DNA from: Collinsella sp.
Lineage (GTDB): Bacteria > Actinomycetota > Coriobacteriia > Coriobacteriales > Coriobacteriaceae
Length of the DNA stretch: 12,783 nt
Assembly (NCBI GenBank): GCA_019413955.1
Contig: DXMX01000017.1
Coordinates: 14,191 to 26,973 of the forward strand
Direction of reading: 5' to 3'
Part shown: one piece after another, positions 6,843 through 12,783 of the stretch
Layout: every line of letters starts with the position of its first letter
How positions within the stretch are numbered: position 1 is the first letter of the stretch
Notes under the pieces: model-generated
Databases searched by the model: none
Seen by the model: only the letters and a program-made list of their open reading frames with translations
What the model was told of the DNA's origin: nothing
Made by a program: the position numbers and the translations under genes

Positions 6843-7913
6843 CTACACCGGGCACGCCACTGTGGGCAAGCCTCGTCGCTCGTCAAAGCCAAAGACGATA
6901 TTGGCGCATTGGACTGCTTGGCCCGCAGCGCCCTTGCACAGATTGTCGATGGCGCCCGTCGCCACCAGCACGCCCGCGCGCTTGTTGAGCGCGAGGCCAA
7001 TCTGGGCGGCGTTGGTGCCGACGACCGAAGCCGTCTTGGGCTGCTGGCCGGCGTCGAGCACGCGCACAAAGGTGCGTCCAGCGTAGAACTGCTTGTAATA
7101 GTCGACAACATCCTCAAGGGTCAACGTGTCGAGAGCCTGCGGCGCGAGCGGCAGCGTCACCGTGGAGAGCAGACCACGCTTGAGCGGTGCCAGGTGCGGG
7201 GTAAAGACGACGCGATCGGTCAGGCCCAAGATCTGCTCGATTTCGGGCGTGTGGCGATGCTTGCCCACGCCGTATGCTTCCAAATTCTCGTCGGCGCTGC
7301 AAAAATGCGTACGAGCGTTGCAGGACTTGCCGGCACCCGTCACACCGCTGATGGCATCGACAATCACGGGGCCGTTCTCGGCCACCCAGCCCGCGCGCAC
7401 GGCGGGCGCGGCGGCAAGGCTCGTTGCGGTGGGATAGCAACCGGCGCAGGCGACCAGCACGGGTTTGCCGTCGGCATGGTCGGATGCGGCGGTCTCCAAA
7501 TCCTGGCAGAACAGCTCGGGCAGACCGAAGGCACGGGTCTTGAGCAGCTCGGGGCTCGTATGCTCGGCGGCATACCAAGCCTCAAAAACGGACGCGTCGT
7601 TCAGACGGTAGTCGGCCGAAAGATCAAAGCAGGAGACGCCCGATGCAAGCAGCGCGGGCACCTGTGCCATGGCAGCCGTGTGCGGCACGGCCAAAAAGAC
7701 CGCGTCGCAGTTCTTGAGCTCAGGGGCATCATGCGTCGTAAAGACAAGATCGCTTACGCCGGTGAAGCTCGGGTGCACCGCAGACAACGGCTGGCCGGCA
7801 TCGGCGTTGGACGTAATGGCAGCAAGTTCAAACTCGGGATGACCGAGGACGAGGCGAATGAGCTCGGCTCCGGCATATCCAGCCGCGCCGACGATTCCAA
7901 CCTTCAAAGACAT
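6843..7913 (-). CDS. argC: N-acetyl-gamma-glutamyl-phosphate reductase (ArgC)
   Basis: A 356-residue NADPH-dependent reductase that converts N-acetylglutamyl phosphate to the semialdehyde. The N-terminal Rossmann segment is VGIVGAAGYAGAEL (5-18). The catalytic cysteine is Cys159 in ACAGCYPTA (155-163), and the conserved histidine region KHRHTPEI lies at 218-225. SGVTGAGK (189-196) and the FTPHLAPLKRG segment are also typical. Start ATG 7913 has a strong AAGGAG site 7 nt upstream. It is the first gene of argCJBD and lies downstream of two ARG-box-like palindromes (7998-8036). No argR, argF, argG or argH is in the window, so conversion of ornithine to arginine must be encoded elsewhere. Confidence 0.97.
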   Translation of the reverse strand: MSLKVGIVGAAGYAGAELIRLVLGHPEFELAAITSNADAGQPLSAVHPSFTGVSDLVFTTHDAPELKNCDAVFLAVPHTAAMAQVPALLASGVSCFDLSADYRLNDASVFEAWYAAEHTSPELLKTRAFGLPELFCQDLETAASDHADGKPVLVACAGCYPTATSLAAAPAVRAGWVAENGPVIVDAISGVTGAGKSCNARTHFCSADENLEAYGVGKHRHTPEIEQILGLTDRVVFTPHLAPLKRGLLSTVTLPLAPQALDTLTLEDVVDYYKQFYAGRTFVRVLDAGQQPKTASVVGTNAAQIGLALNKRAGVLVATGAIDNLCKGAAGQAVQCANIVFGFDERRGLPTVACPV

Positions 7914-7997
7914 ATCAGACTCCTTGTCTGCGATTTATGCACCGATGCGCATTTCGCAGCGGTCGTTATGAAGTGAGTTGAAACTTTAGCACCAAAA

Positions 7998-8036
7998 GAT
8001 GCATTAATACGTAAATGGCTTGCATATTCATGCATT
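7998..8036 (-). promoter_or_regulatory. Tandem ARG boxes (probable ArgR operator of argCJBD)
   Basis: TGCATATTCATGCA (8021-8034) is an inverted repeat TGCAT-N4-ATGCA, the form of ArgR operator half-sites. TGCATTAATACGTA (8000-8013) is a weaker copy. As 18-bp boxes (7998-8015 and 8019-8036) they are separated by 3 bp, and their centres are 21 bp apart, two helical turns. That is the standard geometry for ArgR hexamer binding. They lie 85-123 nt upstream of argC. No clear -35/-10 pair was found nearby, so the promoter itself is not assigned. Confidence 0.6.
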
Positions 8037-8079
8037 GAAACATTCCCGACACATTCGCTTGAAGGAATTGACAAATGGA

Positions 8080-8133
8080 GCGGGCCCCGTATTGACCGGC
8101 GCTCCTAACGGCGCCGGGCAATACGGGGCCCGC
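8080..8133 (-). terminator. Very strong hairpin ending the riboflavin operon
   Basis: A perfect 15-bp outer stem (8080-8094 with 8119-8133, arm GCGGGCCCCGTATTG), one A-G mismatch, then a 7-bp inner stem (8096-8102 with 8111-8117) and an 8-nt loop. It lies 37 nt after the stop of the last gene of the operon and upstream of the argC operator. The minus strand continues TCCATTTGTC, so there is no proper U-tract. Position argues for a terminator of the U-less kind described in actinobacteria. Confidence 0.6.
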
Positions 8134-8170
8134 CCATGCGAAAACCAAGTTGTTAGGATGAGCCAGCTGG

Positions 8171-8581
8171 CTAGAGCTCGACCGGCACCCATTCGTCGTG
8201 ATTGCAGATAAAAGCCTCGGGATCCTCGACGCTAAAGAAGACGAGCGTGGGGTCGTTAGGCCCCTCATAGTGCTCGCCCAGGCGCTCTAGATGCTTCCAC
8301 CCAGCTTCGCGCATTTCGCCTAAAGCCCGGTCATCCAAGCCGGCACGCCCGCGCAAGATGAGCCAGCCATGGCCCGGCCACCAACTCGTGGCCTCAAAGC
8401 GCTGGTTTTGCAGCAGCTCTTGCCACACATCTTTGGTGCGCGCTGTTACAAACCACAGCTTGCCATCCTGGATCTGCGCAAACGAAAACGGACGCACATG
8501 AGGCTGTCCGTCAACGCTCGTCGCCAAATACCATGCCGGCACCGACGTCAGATACTCCAACACCGTATTCAATCCGTCCAT
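8171..8581 (-). CDS. Pyridoxamine 5'-phosphate oxidase-like split-barrel protein (second copy)
   Basis: A 136-residue protein of the FMN-binding split-barrel (PNPOx-like) superfamily. It shows the family pattern VPAWYLATS (14-22), then QPHVRPFSFAQIQDGKLWF and ARTKDVWQEL, which form the flavin-binding strands in relatives. The C-terminal half (GHGWLILRGRAGLDDRALG..., VFFSVEDPEAFIC) follows the same fold. By eye it is around 45% identical to the neighbouring product of 8633-9079, including the same length and a similar C-terminal end (VEL versus LEL), so the pair arose by tandem duplication. The start has a strong AGGAGG site. The substrate is unknown; relatives include flavin- or F420-dependent reductases and heme-handling proteins. 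It is the last gene of the FMN-riboswitch operon, which supports flavin binding. Confidence 0.85.
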   Translation of the reverse strand: MDGLNTVLEYLTSVPAWYLATSVDGQPHVRPFSFAQIQDGKLWFVTARTKDVWQELLQNQRFEATSWWPGHGWLILRGRAGLDDRALGEMREAGWKHLERLGEHYEGPNDPTLVFFSVEDPEAFICNHDEWVPVEL

Positions 8582-8632
8582 GTGTCCTCCTGGCGCTAGC
8601 TAATTCGGAACGGGTAGTTAATTTGAGACGCT

Positions 8633-9079
8633 CTAGAGCTCCAGGCGCTCCTCGCTGCCGTCGATATCACAGAAGCGCGCGGCAATGTTGCGGACCGAAA
8701 AGAAAGCAAGGCGGCCGTCGTTGGCACTCTCGTGTTCCTCGCCGATGCCCACCATGTGCTTAAAACCCGCTTGACGCACCTTGTCGCTCGCAACCGCGTC
8801 GTCCTCAAGTGCGGCCTCGCCGGTCAACACGATCCAACATTCCCCCGGCTTCCAGCCCGAGAGCTCAAACTTGGGATTCGCACTCAGCTCCGCCCACACA
8901 TCCTTGTCGCGCGACGTGCAAAACCACAGCTTACCGTCATCGACCATGGCAAACGAAAACGGCCTCACGCGAGGCTGATGCCCGTCGGTCACATCGGTCG
9001 TGGCCAGATACCACGCCGGAATGCGCCTGAGATACGAACAGGCGCGCTCAAGCTGAGCCGTGCGGTCGTTGTCGGTCAT
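8633..9079 (-). CDS. Pyridoxamine 5'-phosphate oxidase-like split-barrel protein (first copy)
   Basis: A 148-residue member of the FMN-binding split-barrel superfamily. Features run in the same order as in its neighbour: IPAWYLATTDV, QPRVRPFSFAMVDDGKLWFCTSRDKDVW, a GECWIVLTGEAAL strand, and a FFSVRNIAARF strand near the C terminus. The RVRPFSF-DGKLWFCT core is the segment that holds the FMN phosphate and ring in characterised relatives. There is no signal peptide or membrane segment, so it acts in the cytoplasm. It starts at 9079 after an AAAGGGG site, 30 nt after the ecfT stop, and is followed 51 nt later by its paralogue. Short gaps and the lack of any terminator put both in the riboflavin uptake operon. 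The specific reaction cannot be named. Confidence 0.85.
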   Translation of the reverse strand: MTDNDRTAQLERACSYLRRIPAWYLATTDVTDGHQPRVRPFSFAMVDDGKLWFCTSRDKDVWAELSANPKFELSGWKPGECWIVLTGEAALEDDAVASDKVRQAGFKHMVGIGEEHESANDGRLAFFSVRNIAARFCDIDGSEERLEL

Positions 9080-9109
9080 AGGGACCCCTTTCTTGCGCTC
9101 GAATCGCGC

Positions 9110-9910
9110 CTAAACAAGTTGAAGGTTGACGACGATGACACACGCAAACAGCAGCATCGTCACAACCGCAGCCAGCGCATCCCCGCGGCGAAATGCAAGC
9201 GCATGCAGACGCGTGCGGCCCTGCTCGCCGTGATAGCAGCGTGCATCCATGGCGGCAGACAACGTCTCGGCATGACGGAACACGCCCGTGAACAGTGGAA
9301 TCGCCACACTGCCGAGCATACGCACGCCGCCGAGCGGGCCACCCGTTACGCGTGCACCGCGGCTTGCCTGCGCGTCCGCCGTCTGCTTCATCTCGGTGGC
9401 AAACTGCGGCATAAAGCGCAACGCGATGCCCATGATCATGCCGAGCTCATGCGCAGGGAGCCCCACGCGCGCAAACGGTGCGAGCAGACGCTCAAAGCCC
9501 GCGGTGAGGTCGAGCGTAGGCGTGGTGAGCGTAATGGCGCTCATGCCGGCCATCATCAACGTCAGGCGGCACGCCATAAAGGCGGCAGAACGCAGTGAGC
9601 CCTCGCTTATCTGCAGAAAGCCGAGCTGCCACAGGATGCGCCCACTCTGATCGGTAAACAAGTTGAGCACCGCGACCACGACGACGATTGCCAGCAGCGG
9701 TGCCATCGATGATAGGACCCGGCGCAACGGCACCCGGGACACGGCATAGATCTGCACGACGAAAATTGCGACCGGGGCCAGTCCGCGGAAGCCGCCGACG
9801 GTCAGCGTCGTGATCAAAAACACAAAGCCCAGGAGCAGCTTGGTGCGCGGATCCAGGCGATGGATCGCACTATCGCCGGGATAGTAACTGCCAAACGAAA
9901 ACGCCTCCAT
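9110..9910 (-). CDS. ecfT: ECF transporter transmembrane component (EcfT)
   Basis: A 266-residue membrane protein that couples the two ATPases to the substrate-binding S component. It opens with the typical LDPRTKLLLGF (19-29), followed by hydrophobic segments at about 26-60, 65-83, 105-130 and 245-264. The long cytoplasmic coupling helices carry both family motifs: ASRGA (182-186) and AMDARCYHG (220-228). In the second motif Cys replaces the more usual Gly (ARG-Y type); this variant fits the family. Its ATG overlaps the stop codon of the ATPase gene (TAATG), indicating translational coupling, and a GGAGG site lies in the end of that gene. Confidence 0.94.
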   Translation of the reverse strand: MEAFSFGSYYPGDSAIHRLDPRTKLLLGFVFLITTLTVGGFRGLAPVAIFVVQIYAVSRVPLRRVLSSMAPLLAIVVVVAVLNLFTDQSGRILWQLGFLQISEGSLRSAAFMACRLTLMMAGMSAITLTTPTLDLTAGFERLLAPFARVGLPAHELGMIMGIALRFMPQFATEMKQTADAQASRGARVTGGPLGGVRMLGSVAIPLFTGVFRHAETLSAAMDARCYHGEQGRTRLHALAFRRGDALAAVVTMLLFACVIVVNLQLV

Positions 9911-11814
9911 TAGCAGCCCTCCTCTCGCGCGACCGTCTTGGATTTAGCAATGTCCGAGACGTTAGAAGAACCATCTGAGCGACCGATCAGCAAATTTGCC
10001 AACTCGTCGGCCAACGACTCAACCGTATAGAGCCCGCCGCAACGCAGCGGCACGCCCGCTTCCGCGAGCGCCAAAGCCATGCGCTGGGCGGCGGGAACGC
10101 CCAAGCCGATCGACTTGAGCTCATCGGCATGTGCAAACACCTGCGCGGGGGTTCCCTCGGCAAACACCGCACCTTCGTTCATCACGACGATGCGGTCGCA
10201 GCAGTTGGCCAGGTCATCCATACTGTGTGAGACCATGACGACGGTCAGGCCCCCATGGTGAAGTCGATCGATGAGCCCCAGGAAATCACTGCGCGCCGCC
10301 GGATCGAGCCCCGCCATGGGTTCATCGAGCACCAGGACTTCGGGCTCCATGGCGAGCACACCGGCGAATGCCACGCGCCGTTGCTGACCGCCCGAAAGCT
10401 CGAAGGGACTCTTGTCGCCGACCGTGGAAAGGTCGAGGCCCACGCGCGAGAGCGACGACTCGACGCGACGGTCGACTTCATCTTGCGGCAAGCCAAGGTT
10501 GTGCGGGCCAAACGCCACGTCCTGCGTCACGGTTTCGGCAAACAGCTGACGCTCGGGATATTGAAACACCACGCCGACCTTGGCCTTAACCGCGGCGGCG
10601 TCTTTCTTGTTTGCCAGGTCGAGCCCCAACGCGTAAACGGAACCCTCCTGGGGGCGAATCAAACCGTTGAGATGCTGGACCAGCGTCGACTTACCCGAAC
10701 CGGTATGACCTGCCAAGCCCAGGAACTCGCCGCGACGCACCGTCAGCGACACATCGCGCAGCGCCCACGGGCTGCTGGGGTCGTTTCCCCAGAGAGCCTG
10801 TTTATTCGATTTGCCCGCAGTGGCCGAGCGCTTATGCCAGCGGCGGCGCTCGCGGGCACTCAGCGAGTAACTATGCGAGAGGTGCGAAATCTCGATGACG
10901 GGCTCCGACACGGCTGTCCCGTCGGTTGCAGAGGAGACGTTGTCGAGCACACGAGAATCGGATGCAGAAGGCCGCCCTGCGGTGCCTGCCCCACTTCGCT
11001 CGGCATAAGCCTGCGCAATCTCGGCGACCATATCCGCCTCACGTACCTGCGCGCAAACGGGCACGCCCTTCGCACGAAGTGACCTGCCCAGACGACACGA
11101 CTCCGGTATATCCAGGTTGAGCTGCGCAAGCTCATCCGCCCGCGTCAAGATTTCCTCGGGCGTACCGAGCATGGCAACGTGCCCCGCCCGAAACACCGCG
11201 ACACGATCGGCCTCGGCGGCCTCCTCCATAAAGTGCGTAATCATCACGATGGTCATGCCGCGAGCGTGCAACGCGCGGCAAGCCTTCATGAGGCCCTTGC
11301 GTCCACGCGGATCGAGCATCGAGGAAGCCTCGTCCAATATGAGCACGCGCGGTTCCATGGCGAGCACGCCGGCAAGCGCCACGCGCTGCTTTTGGCCGCC
11401 CGAAAGCGCGTGGGTCTCGTGGCGCTCAAAGCCCACCAGGCCCACGCCCTTCAGCGTCTCGCGTACGCGCTGCGCAATTTGCGCCGATGGCACGCCTAGG
11501 TTTTCGGGACCAAACGCAACGTCATCTTCGACAAGCGTTGCCACCAGCTGGTCGTCGGGATTCTGGAATACCATGCCCGCGGTCGAACGAATGTCGTAGA
11601 CCAGCTCGGGGTCGGACGCATCCATGCCGTTGATGCGTACCGTGCCCGCATCGGGCTGCAACAGTGCATTCAGATGCTTGGCAAACGTCGACTTGCCCGA
11701 TCCATTGCCACCGAGGATGCAGAAAAACTCCCCGTCCTCGATGTTCAGATCGACGCCGTCGAGTGCCGGTACGGCACCGTCATAGCTAAAGGAAACGCCC
11801 CGACACTCAATCAT
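9910..11814 (-). CDS. ecfA: Fused ECF transporter ATPase EcfA1-EcfA2
   Basis: A 634-residue protein made of two ABC ATPases that are usually separate polypeptides. The first half has Walker A GGNGSGKST (35-43), Q-loop Gln84, LSGGQKQR (137-144), Walker B VLILDEASSMLD (157-168, the EcfA1 style) and switch His194. The second has GHTGSGKST (369-377), Q-loop Gln418, LSGGQQRR (473-480), VLVLDEPMAGLD (493-504, the EcfA2 style) and His530. Both nucleotide sites look intact. A polar linker (about 265-305) joins the halves, and a basic insert of about 30 residues (about 318-348) interrupts the start of the second ATPase. The C-terminal 25 residues look disordered. It overlaps ribU by four bases (ATGA) and ecfT by one. 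It drives riboflavin uptake and perhaps serves other S components encoded elsewhere. Confidence 0.95.
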   Translation of the reverse strand: MIECRGVSFSYDGAVPALDGVDLNIEDGEFFCILGGNGSGKSTFAKHLNALLQPDAGTVRINGMDASDPELVYDIRSTAGMVFQNPDDQLVATLVEDDVAFGPENLGVPSAQIAQRVRETLKGVGLVGFERHETHALSGGQKQRVALAGVLAMEPRVLILDEASSMLDPRGRKGLMKACRALHARGMTIVMITHFMEEAAEADRVAVFRAGHVAMLGTPEEILTRADELAQLNLDIPESCRLGRSLRAKGVPVCAQVREADMVAEIAQAYAERSGAGTAGRPSASDSRVLDNVSSATDGTAVSEPVIEISHLSHSYSLSARERRRWHKRSATAGKSNKQALWGNDPSSPWALRDVSLTVRRGEFLGLAGHTGSGKSTLVQHLNGLIRPQEGSVYALGLDLANKKDAAAVKAKVGVVFQYPERQLFAETVTQDVAFGPHNLGLPQDEVDRRVESSLSRVGLDLSTVGDKSPFELSGGQQRRVAFAGVLAMEPEVLVLDEPMAGLDPAARSDFLGLIDRLHHGGLTVVMVSHSMDDLANCCDRIVVMNEGAVFAEGTPAQVFAHADELKSIGLGVPAAQRMALALAEAGVPLRCGGLYTVESLADELANLLIGRSDGSSNVSDIAKSKTVAREEGC

Positions 11815-12401
11815 GCGCGGCCTTTGACCTGATCCTTTTTAGGCGTGATGAGGTTGGAGACCGCCTTGTACACCGCAAGCGTCAACACCGAGTTAAGGAC
11901 GGTCTTGATAAGGTTGAACGGCAGCACGGCAGGAATCATGAGCGGGGCGATCACATCGACCGAGCCATACCAGAACCAAACACCAATGGTAAGGTTTGCG
12001 ACCATAGACAACGCCGTAGCGGCAATGACGCCGAGCGCTAGGCCAATCACGGCACCCTTATAGGTATGCATCTTCTGGTAGACGATAGCCGCGGGCAGAA
12101 TATAACCCAGCGTAGCCACCAGGTTCATAAGCGCACCGACCCAGTCACCCGTGGTGAGCGCATGGATAACGATCGCCATGGCGGCAACAGCAGTGCCGGC
12201 GCCGGGGCCATACGCAAAACCGCACACCATCGCCGGTACCAGCGACGGGTCATACGTCAAAAACGGCGCCGAAGGAAGGATGGGCAGCTGCACATACATA
12301 AACAGGGCGCCCAAGGCGCACATCAGCGCCATGGTAACGAGCTGTTTGGTGCTCCACCTATTCGTGTTCTCAAAATGGATATGCTGCGACTGTTCAGACA
12401 T
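11811..12401 (-). CDS. ribU: Riboflavin ECF transporter S component (RibU)
   Basis: A 196-residue membrane protein with about six hydrophobic segments, the size and layout of ECF S components. The first helix has the A-x-x-x-A contact motif for EcfT (Ala25 and Ala29 in MALMCALGALFM). Later segments such as DPSLVPAMVCGFAYGPGAG, GALMNLVATLGYILPAAIVY and KGAVIGLALGVIAATALSMVAN resemble RibU. The FMN riboswitch just upstream supports riboflavin as the substrate. Start at 12401 (MSEQSQ) is chosen over an in-frame ATG at 12422 because the latter is the invariant GGAUG of the aptamer itself. An AGGTG site lies 6 nt before 12401. The next gene, the fused ATPase, overlaps by four bases. Hydrophilic tail KKDQVKGRA lies at the C terminus. 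Confidence 0.92.
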   Translation of the reverse strand: MSEQSQHIHFENTNRWSTKQLVTMALMCALGALFMYVQLPILPSAPFLTYDPSLVPAMVCGFAYGPGAGTAVAAMAIVIHALTTGDWVGALMNLVATLGYILPAAIVYQKMHTYKGAVIGLALGVIAATALSMVANLTIGVWFWYGSVDVIAPLMIPAVLPFNLIKTVLNSVLTLAVYKAVSNLITPKKDQVKGRA

Positions 12402-12416
12402 AAGATCACCTGCCTC

Positions 12417-12593
12417 TTTCATCCGGACTCTAACCGTTGGTACTGGGATCTCACCAGTTCAGCCGGCATGCGAACCAACACACGCTCGGGTCGCGGACTC
12501 ATCGGCTCGGCCGCAGGCATCTCGCCTGCGCCACGGCGCCCCTTTGACACCGCCCGATTTACCGCCAGTGGGGAATTTCACCCCGCCCTGAAA
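12417..12593 (-). promoter_or_regulatory. FMN riboswitch (RFN element) controlling ribU operon
   Basis: Read on the minus strand, the aptamer has the conserved blocks in order: CAGGGCGGGGTGAAATTCCC, then ACTGGCGGT; GAGTCCGCGA; ACTGGTGAGATCCCAGT; CCAACGGTTAGAGTCCGGAT. P1 is UUUCA (12593-12589) with UGAAA (12421-12417). P3 is GCGG with CCGC, enlarged by a GC-rich side arm of about 60 nt that contains AUCGG/CCGAU and GCAGGC/GCCUGC helices. The flavin-stacking A (in CCGCGA, 12491) and the flavin-pairing A (in GGAUG, 12422) are present. Two conserved bases differ together: ACCGG is ACTGG and CCGAC is CCAAC. FMN should repress ribU and the genes behind it. Only 15 nt separate the end of P1 from the start codon, so control is probably translational. 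Confidence 0.95.
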
Positions 12594-12783
12594 CAGCAAT
12601 TGCAAGTGTAGCACGAGCAAGCGTTCGCGCAAGTATGCCAAGGGTAATTTGTGGTGGGGAAACGCTCCAGAAATGCGGTAGGGACAAGTTAGCGCAACAA
12701 CCACGTCCTCCATCCGCCCCAAAGTAGCGCGCCTTTCGCGGCAGAGCCGCGAAACAGCGACCGGGACACGCATCCCCCACAAC
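12594..12783. other. Upstream region without a convincing gene
   Basis: No coding frame here has family resemblance or a ribosome-binding site. One perfect 9-bp hairpin with a 3-nt loop is present, TTTCGCGGC (12734-12742) with GCCGCGAAA (12746-12754). Neither strand has a T-tract after it. It may end a gene that lies beyond the right edge. Confidence 0.4.
12605..12640 (-). promoter_or_regulatory. Candidate promoters of the riboflavin operon
   Basis: Two overlapping extended -10 elements are visible on the minus strand. TGCTACACT (12613-12605) has a weak -35 TTGCGC (12632-12627) at 16 bp and would start transcription near 12598. TGGCATACT (12640-12632) has no good -35 and would start near 12625. 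The choice decides whether the 5' flank that can pair with the ribU ribosome-binding site is in the transcript. Confidence 0.35.

Noticed and set aside
6840..7976. A 378-codon plus-strand frame opposite argC
   Set aside because: Shadow of argC, with composition from the complementary strand and no known fold.
12402..12416. A transcription terminator or antiterminator between the FMN aptamer and ribU
   Set aside because: The 15-nt space is too short for a hairpin and U-tract, so a translational mechanism is preferred.
12402..12422. An upstream start codon for ribU at 12422
   Set aside because: That ATG is the invariant GGAUG of the FMN aptamer and lacks a ribosome-binding site; 12401 has one.
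12459..12782. A 107-codon minus-strand frame upstream of ribU
   Set aside because: It reads through most of the FMN riboswitch, and its protein has no recognisable features.
1..12783. CRISPR arrays, phage genes, transposases or defence systems
   Set aside because: No regularly spaced repeats and no protein resembling Cas, integrase, transposase or restriction enzymes is present.

Overview
The window is GC-rich, densely coded DNA with nearly every gene on the minus strand. The argCJBD arginine operon, a fused two-ATPase ECF transporter under an FMN riboswitch, actinobacterial-style hairpins and low-AT codon use together suggest an anaerobic gut Coriobacteriia, most likely Collinsella or a close relative. 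That placement is inference from gene content and style, not a database match.

Layout from left to right. (1) 1-345: the N-terminal part of a MurE-type Mur ligase, running off the left edge, with its own promoter. (2) 457-2337: a class B asparagine synthetase (asnB), closed by an intrinsic terminator. (3) 2525-2600: tRNA-Val(TAC) on the plus strand with its own extended -10 promoter and terminator. (4) About 2641-3026: an AT-rich non-coding island between the tRNA and argD. It holds nested inverted repeats that look like a degenerate or MITE-like palindromic element. (5) 3027-7913: the arginine operon, transcribed argC-argJ-argB-argD. It has two ARG-box-like palindromes exactly 21 bp apart upstream of argC. 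ArgJ recycles the acetyl group, so the four enzymes cover N-acetylglutamate to ornithine. (6) 8080-8133: a very strong hairpin with no U-tract, separating the two big operons. (7) 8171-12593: a riboflavin uptake operon. It begins with an FMN riboswitch, followed by ribU (S component), a fused EcfA1-EcfA2 ATPase, ecfT, and two tandem paralogous flavin-type split-barrel proteins (PNPOx-like). (8) 12594-12783: upstream sequence without a convincing gene.

The main point of interest is the last operon. A complete dedicated ECF transporter and two probable flavin-binding proteins sit behind one FMN aptamer. The aptamer ends only about 16-20 nt before the ribU start codon, which leaves no room for a terminator. 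Its closing helix could be extended by pairing 5' flanking sequence with the ribU Shine-Dalgarno sequence, but only if transcription starts far enough upstream. The aptamer also carries a paired C-to-U and G-to-A change at two normally conserved positions that looks compensatory. The second point is the palindromic AT-rich element beside the tRNA gene. The rest of the window is ordinary core metabolism.
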